A model generated the notes under the pieces. The model was not told the DNA's origin. It made no database searches and saw only the letters and a list, made by a program, of their open reading frames with translations. From the NCBI GenBank assembly GCA_963082975.1, contig OY720345.1, forward strand, positions 78,957,034-79,021,033: 64,000 nt of DNA, written 5' to 3'. Made by a program: the position numbers and the translations under genes. This DNA is from Labia minor (taxonomy: Eukaryota; Arthropoda; Insecta; Dermaptera; Spongiphoridae). Each line of letters begins with the position of its first letter. Positions within the stretch are counted from its first letter, which is position 1. Shown here one piece after another: positions 1-11,688 of the stretch.

Positions 1-681
1 CGAACTTATTGTACATGTTTATACAATCTATATATTTAATACGATAGTGTCTGTCCGTACGCAAAAAACTCCAGAGCCCAAACTACAAGGAGTAAGGTAA
101 CCAAATTTTTCTGAGGTGAAGGGTACCTCAAATGAGATGAAAAATAAAAAAGAAATTAGAATCTTAGGTAACTCCTGAGCTGCGGGTGTTCCATTTTCCA
201 GAAATATATATAAAGGAGAGTGTTTGTTTGTATGTAATTTGTTTACTTTTTTGCTGTCATAGAAACAGATATATATATAATTAGAACCTCTCTCTCTCCC
301 TCTATTTAAAATTTTAAAAAATGGAGTGTTCTAGCCAAATTAAGAAATTTAAATTCCTGAATGAATTGGACTGGAAGAGGAGACATATGATTAGAGAAAT
401 TGGGGAAAAATAAACCGAAATGTAATTAAACAAAAAAATTCAAGAATTATGATACGGATACGACTTACATACAATTAACATACAAAATGTAGAATTTGAA
501 AAAGTATAAATATTTAAATACTTAAGATCTCTAATCACGAAGGATAATAATATTCGAGAAGAATTTAAATCGACGTTGTAATTGAGTAACGCCTGTTATT
601 ATGCAGTAAAAGGGCTTATCTCATCAAAGAAGATCAAAATTAAAATATATAAAACAATTATTTTTCATGTTGATCGATGAC

Positions 682-867
682 TAGGGTGACCATATTTCGA
701 AAACACCAAACCGGGACAAACGGTATACCTTTTTTTTAGAACTAAATTGAAAAAATTTTGAAAAAAAAATTACGAAATGTCCTAAATATTAGAAAATCGG
801 GACAGTAGGGTATCCCGAAGACATTTTTGGGACAGAGCACCTAAAGACGGGACGTTTGGTCACCCTA
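682..867. mobile_element. hAT-type MITE with 8-bp target duplication
   Basis: The ends are inverted repeats (TAGGGTGACCA at the left; its complement TGGTCACCCTA at the right). The element is flanked by a perfect 8-bp duplication TCGATGAC at 674-681 and 868-875. It is 186 bp and non-coding, and sits inside the retrotransposon remnant at 370-1443, so it is the younger insertion. A decayed relative lies at about 49232-49418. Confidence 0.85.
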
Positions 868-1408
868 TCGATGACTCTGGGAGACGAGAGTAGATTTAGA
901 GTATTTGTGAGATTAATATTGTTCGCAGCATTTATAGGCCAAAAGAAGATGAGGTCACAGGGGGATGGCGGAGATGGCATAACGAGAAATAATGTCCAGA
1001 TATAGTTAAGGTTATAAAATCAAGAAGGCTGGGATGGGAAGGGGACGTGGTTGGAATTGAAGAAACTAGAAATTGGAAGAAACCGATTGGGAAACATCCG
1101 GTGGAAGACCAAGGACCAAGGTGGGTGGACAATGAAGGAAGGGACATGGGAGAGATGGGACAGGGTAGGATTTGGTTGTAGCTCAGGATAGGAACGCTTA
1201 GAGAAATGTGGATGGTGCGGCTAAGAACTTTCGAAAACTGTAGAGACACAGAGTTATATAAATACAATAATAATATATAATTAATTTACTGATTAAATTA
1301 AAATATATTTTACAAGAAAACAAATACATGTCTTATCTACTTATACTGATTGAAACAAAATGGATGAAAACCTTTTACATACAGACTTTCAACCAAATAC
1401 TATGTATC

Positions 1409-1443
1409 AGGGTACAGGGGGCGGAGGCGCTCGGAGCAGCTAG
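1409..1443 (+). repeat. GC-rich hairpin tail ending in CTAG
   Basis: A GGGTACAGGGGGCGGAG block is followed by GCGCTCGGAGCAGCTAG and then T. The same tail, with two intact hairpins (GGGGGC-GGA-GCCCCC and AGCGCC-GAA-GGCGCT), occurs at 15608-15675 and in degenerate form at 19133-19195. A CTAG end after a hairpin is typical of Helitron 3' ends, yet here it follows non-LTR coding sequence in two copies. Confidence 0.5.
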
Positions 1444-2008
1444 TATAATTTAATTCATTTTTATTTTTAAATTCACTTAATGCAATTTTGCTGTTTATGT
1501 CATTGACCATTAAATTAGCTCAAAATCATCTTCGCTGATATCAAGAAATAACTATTGATTATGAGATGAAAAGAAAAATTTAGTATGTATATTAATAGAA
1601 AATTTTTAATCATCAATTTTCAGTTCAATTCAGTTCAAGTAACCCAACTATAGCAATGTTTTACAAACATTTATACAATTATATCTTAAAATTTAAATGT
1701 AATTTAGCCCATCGGCGGTGCTTGTTGAAATCAGTAATAAATATTTTCGATATGTAAAAAAAGTAGTGTTCTGGAATTTCCGATTGATTCTTATTTTTCT
1801 TGAAGCAACAAGATTTTTTTTAGATATTTTAATAAAAAAAACTTCTCATCATAATTGGAGATGAATTCATTGATAAGGCTCATTTAAAAGAGAACCTAAA
1901 GGAAATGAAGAATTGCTAACGTGGTATCTCCTTAAATGAAGATAACCATAATCAATATATATATAAATTAAGATTTTAAATTAATATCGATATATTGTTA
2001 AAATCTAA
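1444..2008. other. AT-rich intergenic DNA, nothing recognised
   Basis: No ORF, hairpin end or repeated family was seen. Confidence 0.5.
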
Positions 2009-2280
2009 TCTTAGTATGCTAGCTAAAATTGTATGTATGTATATATATATATATTTGTAAATGGGTTCCCAAAAACCGCTCGATCGAATTTTTTGAAATT
2101 CACACCAAAGATAGCATTTATAAAGAAAAATAGAGTTTTATTCATCACATCTCTGGGAAAAATCATCTTCATTAGTTTTTCCTTAATTGAAACGTCACCC
2201 AGCCCTTCATGACGTCACAGGTAGGGAGAGAACATTTGGAATAAAAGTTGTCGCCTATATGACCTCCCTACCTCTCTGAG
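2009..2280 (+). mobile_element. Helitron-like fragment, 5' end
   Basis: It starts TCTTAGTATGCTAGC right after a host A, as Helitrons do. A short GTATGTATG/AT microsatellite and a conserved block around 2070-2160 follow (AAAACCGCTC, TTTTTTGAAATTCACACC, AAAGAAAAATAGAG, TCATCACATCTC). The same block occurs at 14330-14410 (+) and 47335-47430 (-). A palindromic CRE-like TGACGTCA lies near 2210 and again in the 14.46 kb copy. The 3' end is not defined. Confidence 0.55.
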
Positions 2281-4660
2281 AAATTCAACCTAAAAATGTT
2301 TATAATATTTTCATTTATTAAATGAAACTATGATTTTTTTATTTCAGAGAAAATGTTATTTTTTTGGGTGAATTCATATTTTAATATAAATATTTCATTT
2401 TAATCTCAAAAGGAATATATTTAAATAACGTAATCAATGTAATATTTTTGTATAATTTTAACTTTTTATTAATTATTATTTAAGAATTTATTAGTTAAAA
2501 AATATGTCTTCTGAGTGGAGGATTGCTGAAATTATATCCTCTCTCTTCAAATAATAATACAGTTATAATGGAAATCTCTACGATTTTATTTATATTTATT
2601 ATATAGTCCATCAAAATCATTGTTTTGTAATCATTTTTATTTATTTAAAAAATAAGCAATTTAGAAAATAAATTATAATAATCAATATATATATTTTTTG
2701 AAATAAATAATTAAAATTAAACATTTTGTGTTATTTCGAAAAAAATCAAATGATTGAGTATATTACATATATTTTTGAAACGACATATAATAGATGTAAC
2801 AAAAAAATATAACACTAAAAACACTTTTACTTTTAAAAAATTAATTAAAAATTATTTAAATTCTGAGCCATTTAATTTAAATTAAATATATAATAAAATA
2901 AATTATCTAGAAATATAATCAATTAATAACTTTAATTTGCTATTTTTCTAAATTAATAATAATATAGATATAATAATAAATGTGCGTATTTGTTTACAAA
3001 ATATTTGTATTTTAGTTCTTTCCAATGTATTTTGTTCGATAATATAAAGCGTATTGAGCGTATTTAATTACTTTAGTTTAGAGTTCTCGGAGAGGTCTAT
3101 AGCGCCATCTCTTAATCAATATTATAACTATCACGATAAAAGTAAGAGTGGCAAATTTAAAAAAAACAACAAATGTTAGAAAAATTTTAAAAGAATTAAT
3201 TATTAAACACATAGATATATATTAATTTTATAATTAATGAATACAGTTTATATATGTTTATTCAAATCATTAGCATTAAATTAAACTAAATATAAAAATA
3301 AATATACCTAAATAATGAAAAGTTTTTCATTTAAAGTTATTTTTTTCACATAGGTAGATTTTCATATATTAAAATATTTATTTAACACACACACACACAC
3401 ACACACTTTAGAATTAAAAAAAAACTCCCACTGAGAAGATATTTAAATAAAAACATTTTTCTTTGTGAATATATTATTTTTATTTATAATAAACAATTTG
3501 AAAGCTATTCCTAGTATTTTAATATAGTAAATTGCCAGGTACAAAGTTTAAAATTATATGACTAAGAAACAAAGATTCTAATTTAAAACAATCATTTAAT
3601 AGAAATTTAATAGAATATCTCAATTAATTATTTTGATTATTTTATAAAATATAGAAACTTAAATCTATTTTTGGAGTGCTTAATTAGCATGACTTTATAT
3701 TTTTAAAACAGTATCTTATAACATTATAATTATATTTAATCTTATGAGAATTAATATTGCTTTTATTTTTATTAACAAATTTTAAATTAAGTATTAAATC
3801 AAACAAAATCTTTTTACTATATACATTTTTTAACATATTAAAAAGATATGAATTTTATAAATATGCATATAGATATATACAAATCTATTTATAATCAATT
3901 AAAATATTAATTAATTCGATTATTAGATAATTACATATATTTATATTTTGAAATTTTGCAAAAATTGAGTTCAATAAAGCAATTCATAATTAAATGATTT
4001 ATAAATAATACCCATTTTTGATACAATATATTCAAATAAGATTATAAATCTCACACATGTAGGTAAATTATCGATAACAAAACAAACAAAAACATAAACA
4101 GAACAAATAAGGAGTATTAATATTATTAGTTGTCTTGATTAATACTGATTAATTTTTTTTTAAATAACAACCCTTATATTTTGCCTTAAGAGAACTTTTT
4201 TGACTGAATTGAGGGATTCCCAATTATATGAATTATAAAATTTTTATTAAGTATTTAAACTAAAGTATAAAATATTGGTATATACGATGAATTCTTATCA
4301 CCATAAGCTTATACAAACATTTGTTAAGTTTTAAGCAGATGTTTATTTTAAATTAAACATGAAATGTAATGAAAATGAAATTAAAACTTTACCAAATATT
4401 TTTTTAATCTTATTTATTATTATCAACTAAAACATCTAGAATTAGTAGAAAAATTTTCTATTTTGTATTTTGCCTATCAATATGTTTAAGATATTAAAAA
4501 AAAATCAAATTAAAAGAGCATTGTATTATTGTAACTATATTTTTCTATTTAACTCTTTATGTTAATTAGCATTCTATGTTTCCATTGAAGAATTTATTAG
4601 AAATGAAAGGATGTATTTGATAAAATCGTTAATTTGGTATTTGCTTAAAAATAATTCTTT
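2281..4660. other. AT-rich intergenic DNA downstream of the GPI-type gene
   Basis: Very AT-rich, with no ORF of note. It holds an (AC)n microsatellite at 3385-3407 and a lone GCGCCATCT at 3102-3110, whose complement AGATGGCGC is the core of a CTCF site; the flanks do not match the longer consensus. The 3' UTR and poly(A) site of the - strand gene should lie here; TTTATT at 4413-4418 (AATAAA on the - strand) is one candidate. Confidence 0.4.
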
Positions 4661-5407
4661 TTAAATAATTAAAAATATTGTGGAGAGTGTTGAAATTAAA
4701 AGTGTCTTGGTGGTTGTTTCAAAAGATGACACTGCCCCATTATTAACACTTCGACCCCCTCTTTCAGCAAGATAACGTGGACCGTTGTCTGGTCGATTGA
4801 CTAGAGAGATCTCCCGCCAGGTGCCTATTGCTAAAACAGAAATCAAAATCACTTGTCAATCCAATTATTTTACTTATTTTAAATAAGTTTTGAAATATAT
4901 TCAAGTTAAGATCATAAACATTGAATTGCTTTATTCATTGAGTAAGATTAATGTTTAAATGGTCAATTTTTTATTTTTCAAATTGTAATTGAAATCTTTT
5001 TGAACGAAAATTCTATTTCCTATTTATTTCATCATATCTATAGACAAATAATAAATTTTTTAAATCTATTATTTTATCCATATTTTCTTATATTCTGTCT
5101 TGGTAACTAATTTATTTATCAAAAAGGGAAATTTTAAATTGAAATTTTAAATTATTTATTCCACAAATGTGAAAAGATTTAAAAAGACCACCGTGTTTTT
5201 TGTTTGTTTTTTTTTAAATTAGATATTTTTTAAATGATTAAGAATTTTCAAAAGGAAAAGAACAATAATAATTCAGTATATATACCTAATTTTGGATATA
5301 ATAATAATAATAATAATTATAGAAATTACCTCCTTCAGCTGGCATTTTTATGGAATCACCAGGAAGCAAAACTCTTGTAGGTGCTTGTGTTGTCACATTT
5401 AATCCAA
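4661..5407 (-). CDS. Last two exons of a probable GPI-anchored surface protein (partial)
   Basis: Two - strand exons join in frame. Exon 5407-5330 is preceded by a clean acceptor (TTTTATGTTTTAG) and followed by donor GTAATT. It is open in only one frame, reading GLNVTTQAPTRVLLPGDSI and on to MPAEG. Exon 4830-4661 follows acceptor TTTCTGTTTTAG. The first exon leaves one base and the second supplies two (both phase 1), giving an Ala codon. The second exon encodes AIGTWREISLVNRPDNGPRY, a polar stretch, then TTTKTLLISTLSTIFLII and TAA. A hydrophobic tail at the very C-terminus with no cytoplasmic residues after it is the hallmark of a GPI-anchor signal. Serial phase-1 introns are common in immunoglobulin-superfamily proteins. 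N-terminal exons lie at higher coordinates and were not identified, and the family is not recognised. An N-glycosylation sequon (NVT) lies early in the first exon. Confidence 0.6.
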
Positions 5408-5474
5408 CTAAAACATAAAATCATTTTATTTTTTTTTTCGTTAAAAGTTAAGAATAACAATTTTTCTATATATA

Positions 5475-5705
5475 TCCAAACCCAAAAAAAAACCCGAAAA
5501 TTAGTGAATAATTAGTGAATTAGTCAATAAAACATTATTAAATGACTGCTACTAGTTTATATGCAAACTTTAATAATTTTTATCTCGAAAACTAGAAGCG
5601 GCCGAAAAATATTTAAAAAAAATAGTTTTTTTTGGAATTAATAAAGGAATCCACTGGCAAAGTTTGATCCAAATCTCTGAAGCTTCTCGTTTTCTAAATA
5701 ATAAC
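5475..5705. repeat. One arm of a foldback element
   Basis: It shares segments with the right arms of the foldbacks at 56313-56869 and 62499-62968: TATATGCAAACTTTAATAAT, a TTTTTATCT...AAACTAGAAG block, AATCCACTGGCAAAGTTT and GATCCAAATC. Only one arm is present. It lies just upstream of the exon at 5330-5407, inside an intron of the - strand gene. Confidence 0.5.
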
Positions 5706-5922
5706 CGTTTTAATTTCTAAATTTTCAACCTTTTAAAAATTTATATTAATTTGTGTTACAATTTATTTATTAGTATATTTGAATATTGATTTTTCATAAA
5801 TAAATATTTCATAGATTTCTAATAATTTTCTAATTTTATAAAAAAATATTATTGCATCAGTTTATAGGGAATGAATCAAAGAAATATTCTTTTGTGATGT
5901 ACCCTTATATAAATAATATATA

Positions 5923-7716
5923 CAGTGGCGCAACCAGGGGGGGGTTTAGGGTTTTACCCCCCCCCCCCCAGGAGAGAAAAAAAATTCAAATTGCTATATA
6001 TTATATAACATTATGTACAGTACATAATGTAGTATATTACAAATAGAAAAGAAAAAATATATTCCTTTTTATTAAAAAAAAAAAATTCTTAAAGTAAAAC
6101 TTAGTGTATTTTATTTTAAAAAAATGTCAAAAATAAAAATTGCTTATTTTTTCGTAAAGAATTTAATATAAGAAATAAAAAAAAATTATTTTATTAAATC
6201 ATAAAAAAGACTTAATATAAGATTACTAGATGATTGTGAAATTTGACCATTATCTAAATATATATTAATTAAAATATTATTCAAATTCTAAATATGTTTT
6301 ATTATTAATACATTAATTGCTAATTTCATAAAAATTATGAAGCGAAGTTAAGCGAAGACTAATTACAGATTTTTTTCAAAATAAGAAAGAAGGTAAGATT
6401 TGAATTTTTTTTTTAATTAGTGAATTAATTCTTAAATACTTTTCCATTTAAGAATTAGATAGTGAAGCTGGACTTTCAGAAACCACAGATTGTGTTAATA
6501 GGAAAAGCGAAGAAGACATTAAAGAAATAGTTGATCTAAAAACTGAAATTTTTATTTTTTTGTTTATATATATTAAAATCGAATTTCGTTTTTTCACGTA
6601 GCCAGGGAAGAGGCAATGTGGGGTGGGGGTGGGGGGGGGGTTAGTTTAGTTTATAGTTTAAAAATTATGTTTATTAGCCAAAATATACAAATATGTTTTT
6701 TTTCCCATAACATATAAAAGGGATTACATGACTTTTTCTTACAGCTAATTGGTGACTCCAAGGACGTAATTATCTATACAATGTTTCTTTTTTATTATTA
6801 CGCTATTAACTATATTTAATATTACAATTTCAAAGTGTAAATTAATTATTATTTTTTTTTCTTTGTCTAGGAAATGGCTATATAAAATAAAAACCTAGTG
6901 GGGGGGGGGGTGTTCTGGAGCTTCTGTTCTCTCACATAAAATCTATTTTTTTTTTCTAAATTTTCTTAAGTTTAATTTTTTCAAAATATCCTGCCACTAC
7001 AGCTTTCGACATCTTAAAGTGGTTTTTTATAGTAAATAACTCCTTTATTATTAAGTTTAGGTAAAAATGAATATAATTAAATTTTTAGTAAATTCGATTT
7101 TCTATAAATTTAATATGATAGTATGATAATGCTTATAAAAATCGGTATTTATTGAGAAAATCAATCAAATGTCCTTTGTTACCTCTTTAAACTACCCTTA
7201 CTTATGGTCCGATCTTGCCCAAAAACAATCCAATCCCCGCCCATCATTCCAAAAAAAACATTTAAATATCAAATATCAAGACAATATCTCATTTCGTTTA
7301 GACGTAATCTGGGTAACGAACGGTCAAAAAATTATTTTTGCAGTTTTGGATTCCGAACCGTCTGAAAAGTGAAGATCTCAAAAAATCTCGGAGCAAAAAT
7401 TTTCAAAATTTTCCGACCAACGTATAAGCTATCCATGAGGAAAGCTAAAATGATATCTAGTAGACTAATAGCTGCAAAAAAATATTTTCTTTCTCAAAAT
7501 ACGAGTAAGTAAAATACAAAAATTAAATTTTTTTACCAGATTTTGTAAAATCAATGTTTCATTTACAAAACTTTTTTAAATATTTAAATTTAAAAAAAAA
7601 TCTTAATGAAAATTTGTCTTTGAGAGAGCCCGGGGGGACACCCGACAAAGGAAGGTGGAGAGGCTAGTCAACACCCCCCCCCCCCCCCCCAGGATCATAT
7701 CCTGGTTGAGCCACTG
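5923..7716. mobile_element. Degenerate hAT-like element with CAGTGGC ends
   Basis: The left end CAGTGGCGCAACCAGG and the complement of the right end, CAGTGGCTCAACCAGG, differ at one position. AT dinucleotides flank both sides, so a target duplication cannot be defined. The interior is unusual for its runs of G or C: 5938-5969, about 6622-6640, 6900-6911 and 7673-7691. An exon-like segment at 6453-6600 may be a transposase remnant. The internal G runs near 6.6 and 6.9 kb suggest either nested related copies or internal duplication. Confidence 0.5.
6453..6600 (+). pseudogene. Exon-like fragment, possible transposase N-terminal remnant
   Basis: A pyrimidine-rich acceptor (CTTTTCCATTTAAG) precedes an open frame reading ELDSEAGLSETTDC, then NRKSEEDIKEIVDLKTEI. 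Upstream, an AAGCGAAG-rich stretch with IFFK-like codons ends at a GTAAGA donor at about 6392. The lysine-rich start, intron and acidic second exon resemble the N-terminus of hAT-type transposases, but this is a resemblance only. It lies inside the element at 5923-7716. Confidence 0.25.
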
Positions 7717-7879
7717 ATATATATTTATATACATATATATGAATATATATATAGAGAGAGAGAGACAAAGATAATATCGTCGTCCCCCTCCTGTAGATTG
7801 ATTTTTGGTTTCTATATTAGAAATTAGGTTTCATTTCCATGAACTTCTATGATGTTGTTGTTTATTAATGGAATAATTT

Positions 7880-8110
7880 GGGGGAGAGTCGCAGACAGAG
7901 TGGCGAAAAGGCGGGTGGTGTCGGCGCCGACGATAGGGTTGGAGGGCGTGTCTGCAGGCGGGCGTCCGCCCGTCAGTTGCCAGGACTGGCCGGTCCCCAC
8001 CGCCTCCGGGTCCGCGAAAGGCTGGGCCTCTCAGCCCCGGTCCGCCTTCACCCGGCTTCTCCACCCGGAGTTCAGAATTACTGAGGAGGTTTTCTCGTTC
8101 TCTCCTGGCC
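7880..8110. promoter_or_regulatory. GC/CpG-rich island 1
   Basis: An abrupt GC-rich block with many CpGs (GTCGGCGCCGAC, GGCGGGCGTCCGCCCG) stands in AT-rich DNA. Several frames are open on both strands simply because stop codons are rare in such sequence; none has recognisable protein features. The GTCGGCGCCGAC core is a perfect 12-bp palindrome. It could be a promoter or enhancer, in an intron of the - strand gene if that gene extends this far. Confidence 0.35.
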
Positions 8111-8223
8111 TCCCTCAACTCAATCTTTCTTACCGCCATCAACCAACCAACCAACCAATAAACTTCCACATATACACATCGTTTATTTTATCTTTATTAC
8201 TTTATTTAATAAATATTACTATT

Positions 8224-8272
8224 ATATATATATATATATATATACACACACATACCATATATATATATAATA
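8224..8272. repeat. AT/CA microsatellite
   Basis: (AT)n with a short CACACACA interruption. It directly follows a short CCAACCAACCAACCAA run near 8140. Confidence 0.8.
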
Positions 8273-8533
8273 TAAATTAATAAAATAAATAACTAAACTA
8301 AAATCCCCATCCAAGTATGAAATGTTCAGTATTTTTTTATTAATGAATTATTTTGGAATTTTAAACTTAAAGTGAAATCTTTAGAAAATTGTGCTCTTGA
8401 ATAGGCGTTTTAAGGGGTAAAAATTGTATTTATTTATTTATTTATTTCATTGATCTAATTCCCCCATCTATTGTACTTAATCCTAATTACTATCATTTTA
8501 TCGTATTTGAGGATAATTTGGAATGTACTAGAG

Positions 8534-8837
8534 CAGCGGTCAAAGAACTTTTTTAATCATTACCCCAAAATATTATTGTGTAAGTTGATATTACCCCTTG
8601 GGGAAGAGTAAAAAACAACGAAATCGCCTCTTTTTAGCATCTTTCCTATTATAGCCCCCTCATGATAATTTTGAAAAGAAAACAATAACTAAAAATTTAA
8701 TTTGTAAAAATACTAACAGATTTATAAAATATCAAATTAAAAATATATACTTTTTACTCATAAAAGTTTCATTTTTACCCCCAAAAATTTCATTTTTACC
8801 CCATTTGGGGTAATTTACCCCGGTTCCCCGATCGCTG
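8534..8837. mobile_element. hAT-type MITE (CAGCGGTC ends), copy 1
   Basis: 304 bp with inverted ends CAGCGGTCAAAGAAC and CAGCGATCGGGGAAC. A perfect 8-bp target duplication TACTAGAG lies at 8526-8533 and 8838-8845. A second copy in the opposite orientation lies at 57972-58258. Both carry ATTACCCC and TACCCC blocks near the ends. Confidence 0.88.
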
Positions 8838-8845
8838 TACTAGAG

Positions 8846-9599
8846 TATATTTATATTTATAAACTTTAGAAAAAAAACACATAAGTATATACATTTATTT
8901 AATATTTATTTAATATAAATATAAACTTTTAAATAATATACAAATTTTATAATTAGCCCATGATAAATAGAATAATCGAAAATAATTTTCGGTTTATTAA
9001 AAGTAAATGTTTTAAATTTCAAGAGATTGTAGAATGATGGAAAATGAAATTAAATACAAGAAATAGAATATTGCTAAATGATGATTTATTTCGAATAATA
9101 GTCGGAAATGTTTAAAATTCTGATCACAAAAAACATTTGACCTTTTTTTGATTGATTTTTTTTTAGAACCATATTGAAAAAATTTTAAATATTTATAAAA
9201 AAAATAACCAATGTATGTCTATTTAAATTCTACAGTCAAATAAAATTAATTCAATACTACATAATAAATAACAAACAAATTAAATCATATTTCTAATTAA
9301 TAATAATTTCATTATTTTATTGAATTAATTTATAAGAAAAATGTAAAGTGTAAAAAATCAATGATTTTTTTAATTAATTAAGTAAATTAATTTTTATTTT
9401 TTTTTTTTTTTTTATTTATAAAAAAATTCCAAAATATTTTTTGTTAATTTATTTTTCTTTCAATAGAAAAAAATTTATTTGAATTTGTTTGTATTCAAGT
9501 GTATGTGGGTGGAATACATTCGTTTCTTTCATGGCCGAAGTAATAATATTTATATTTAGGCAGGCGATGTTGTTAATGTAAATCAAATCGAGTTAAAGA
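8846..9599. other. AT-rich intergenic DNA
   Basis: Homopolymer A/T runs and no coding signal. Confidence 0.4.
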
Positions 9600-9842
9600 G
9601 GAGCAGAGTAGACTGAGTGAGCGCGAAGGAATGAGATGAACCCCCTCATGGAGCCGGCGGCGGAGCCTGGCGGCTCGCGGCCGGGCGGGCCCGTTACTCG
9701 GTAACCAGAAGCAGTGAGGAGTGTTTGTGGCCCTGGGCCCTTGGAGGGGCAGAGGCGTGGCCGTCAACCCGGCCGCCCAGAGAGGCCAAGCGATCAGGCA
9801 ACCAGACCAGCCAGAAGAGATACGACCACTAGATGGCACCAC
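9600..9842. promoter_or_regulatory. GC/CpG-rich island 2, with CTCF-like site
   Basis: A GC-rich block (GGAGCCGGCGGCGGAGCCTG, CGGCCGGGCGGGCCCG) that ends in the CTCF-like motif at 9826-9839. It is open on the - strand but without protein-like features. It looks regulatory rather than coding. Confidence 0.4.
9826..9839 (+). promoter_or_regulatory. CTCF-like binding motif
   Basis: CCACTAGATGGCAC fits the CTCF core CCASYAGRKGGCRS at all 14 positions. It lies at the edge of GC-rich island 2. Whether the protein binds here is unknown. Confidence 0.5.
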
Positions 9843-10739
9843 CTTACTATTTATTAGAATTTAGAAACTAAATTTAAATATTTTTTCAATTTGAATCTTT
9901 ACAATATATTCCATATTTATATAAAATTTACATTTGAACAATACTTTAAATTTATTTATTATTTATTTATTTATTTAAAAAAATATGTTATGTATAATTT
10001 ATCAAAAAATTGTAAAATCTATAATAAATATAAATAGATATTTATATTTAATTAGTATTTTAAATATATTTTTATTAAAATATTGTTCTTTTATTAATTA
10101 ATTAAAATATAAAATAAAAATTAAATTTATTTTAAAAAAATAAAAATATTTAGATTAAAAAAAAAAATGAATAGCTGTTTTAAAACTAGTAAATAATTTA
10201 AAAAAGGCTAAATACCTATATAATGTTTCAATATAAATATGTATAAACACCTTATTAAATTAATTATTTTAAAGGATATTTTAAAAGATTCCGACGCCGT
10301 TCGTTTATGCAACCAAACTAACTTCTATGTATTGAATTTCAATAAGATTTAATTTAGCTATGCTGTCTTGAGATTTGTCGTTAGATGTACTTAAATTGAT
10401 ATAAAATTATATTTATTTTATAATAAATTATATAAACAATTATAAATAGTATTTTTCTTGAATTTCTTTGATATTCATTAAGTTAGAGGTTTGGAAGTTA
10501 TCTCTCGTCTAAATTATTTTTCCTTATAACTACATAAATTAATATAGTACATGCTATTTTATTTTTTCCAACATTGTGATCAAATATATAATTAAAATTT
10601 ATTTCCGTTTTCAATGAATTAAATTTATAAATTCCAATTATTAATGAAATTCTAATTATTTCGAATTGATTGATATTAATTTAAATCACCCGAATACAAA
10701 TAATTTAAAAATACCGCTTCTTACTAGTCAAAACAACGC
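9843..10739. other. AT-rich intergenic DNA
   Basis: Nothing coding. A short block at 10294-10313 (CCGTTCGTTTATGCAACC) recurs with one change near 60103-60120, hinting at an unnamed repeat. Confidence 0.35.
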
Positions 10740-11100
10740 AAAGGTCGATGAAGGGCTCTAAAGCAATCACGGAAACATTACAGAAGCAATTTTATTGGGA
10801 AAATGCACGCGTGGCAGAATGTTCAAGATCAAGGAGGCCCTTTTGGCCCTACTCAAGATAAATGGACAATCGTCACGCATGGACAAAAGGGCTTGAAGGG
10901 CCAGAAAGCGTGATCTGGGCTCCTTCTACGAGACATTTTACCAGGCGAATAACATCGTCTAGGAGTAAAAGGCCCTTCACCCTCTCCCTGTTGGTGAATA
11001 AAGGGTCGATGACGAAGGGGTGGTTGCCAGCCTAAAGGGACTGGGGCTGACACACCCCCAACATGAACAGCTGAGAGCTCCGCCTTCAAAGGGGAGGGAA
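10740..11100. promoter_or_regulatory. GC-rich island 3
   Basis: A sharply bounded GC-richer block with recurring AAGGGC/GGGCC motifs (AGGCCCTTTTGGCC, AAAGGGCTTGAAGGGCC, AAAGGCCC). The - strand has a 78-codon open stretch without domain features or good splice sites. No repeat family matches. Treated as a candidate regulatory element. Confidence 0.3.
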
Positions 11101-11688
11101 TTTATGAATGAAATTGAAATTTAAAGATAATCACTACGAAAACTAACTTAAGAAACGCTTTAAATGAAAATTTATGAATTTTCGAATTTTAACAACTAAA
11201 TTTTTTTTTTTATGAATTGATTGAAATTATTTGAATTTAAGAGTGGAAAATGTTCTATTTTAATAAAATAAGGGATTAAAATATTTATCATTACTAATGA
11301 AGGATAATTGTTCTTAATTATTCACTAATAGTCTGTTAGAATTTTTAAAATAGAAGCAAAATAAGAAAAAAATGACTTTCAATTTCTAAGGAAAAAAAAA
11401 TATATTTATCTGGCAATTTCATGCAAAATTTATTTCTTCATAATTTTATTGCATAACCTTCGAGAATGCCTTGTCATTATTATAATTTAATTAAAATTTG
11501 ACCGTAATCAATGAAAGAAAAAAATTTAAAATTTTTACTAACATTAATTAATGTATTTATTGTGAATTTTTCCTAGAATGATGAAAATGAACTAAAAATA
11601 TTATGTGATTAGGTAAAATTTATTTAAATATTTTGATTATTCACTTATATATATTATTTTTGAAAGTATATATAATATTATTTTATTA
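11101..11688. other. AT-rich intergenic DNA
   Basis: Nothing recognised. Confidence 0.4.

Larger units (their letters stand above)
370..1443 (+). pseudogene. Decayed non-LTR retrotransposon: RT C-terminal tail and 3' end
   Basis: Positions 492-681 stay in one frame apart from a few stops and read FKYLRSLITKDNNIREE, then SSKKIKIKIYKTIIF. This matches the tail of non-LTR reverse transcriptases (FKYLGS...E...R, then S.KTKIRIYKTLI.PV). A hAT MITE at 682-867 splits the copy exactly where the conserved YGSETW segment would follow; beyond it the frame resumes with LWETRVD. Further on (about 1100-1180) the C-terminal RW-DN-D signature is visible as PRWVDNEGRDMGEM in a shifted frame. The 3' part (1190-1443) is shared with 15330-15680. 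The copy is 5'-truncated, frameshifted and cannot encode a working protein. Clade (RTE, CR1 or similar) not resolved. Confidence 0.72.

Noticed and set aside
789-1267. Two - strand open stretches of 63 and 111 codons
   Set aside because: They are antisense to the non-LTR RT remnant on the + strand and have low-complexity Ser/Pro/Leu content.
3102-3110. Second CTCF site (AGATGGCGC core)
   Set aside because: Only the nine-base core matches; the first five positions do not fit, and such cores occur by chance.
7831-8280. Overlapping open frames of 68-143 codons on both strands
   Set aside because: All lie in a CpG-rich island where stops are rare by composition. No domain, splice context or consistent frame.
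10853-11089. 78-codon - strand open frame
   Set aside because: No domain features or clear splice sites; explained by local GC content. Kept only as a candidate regulatory island.
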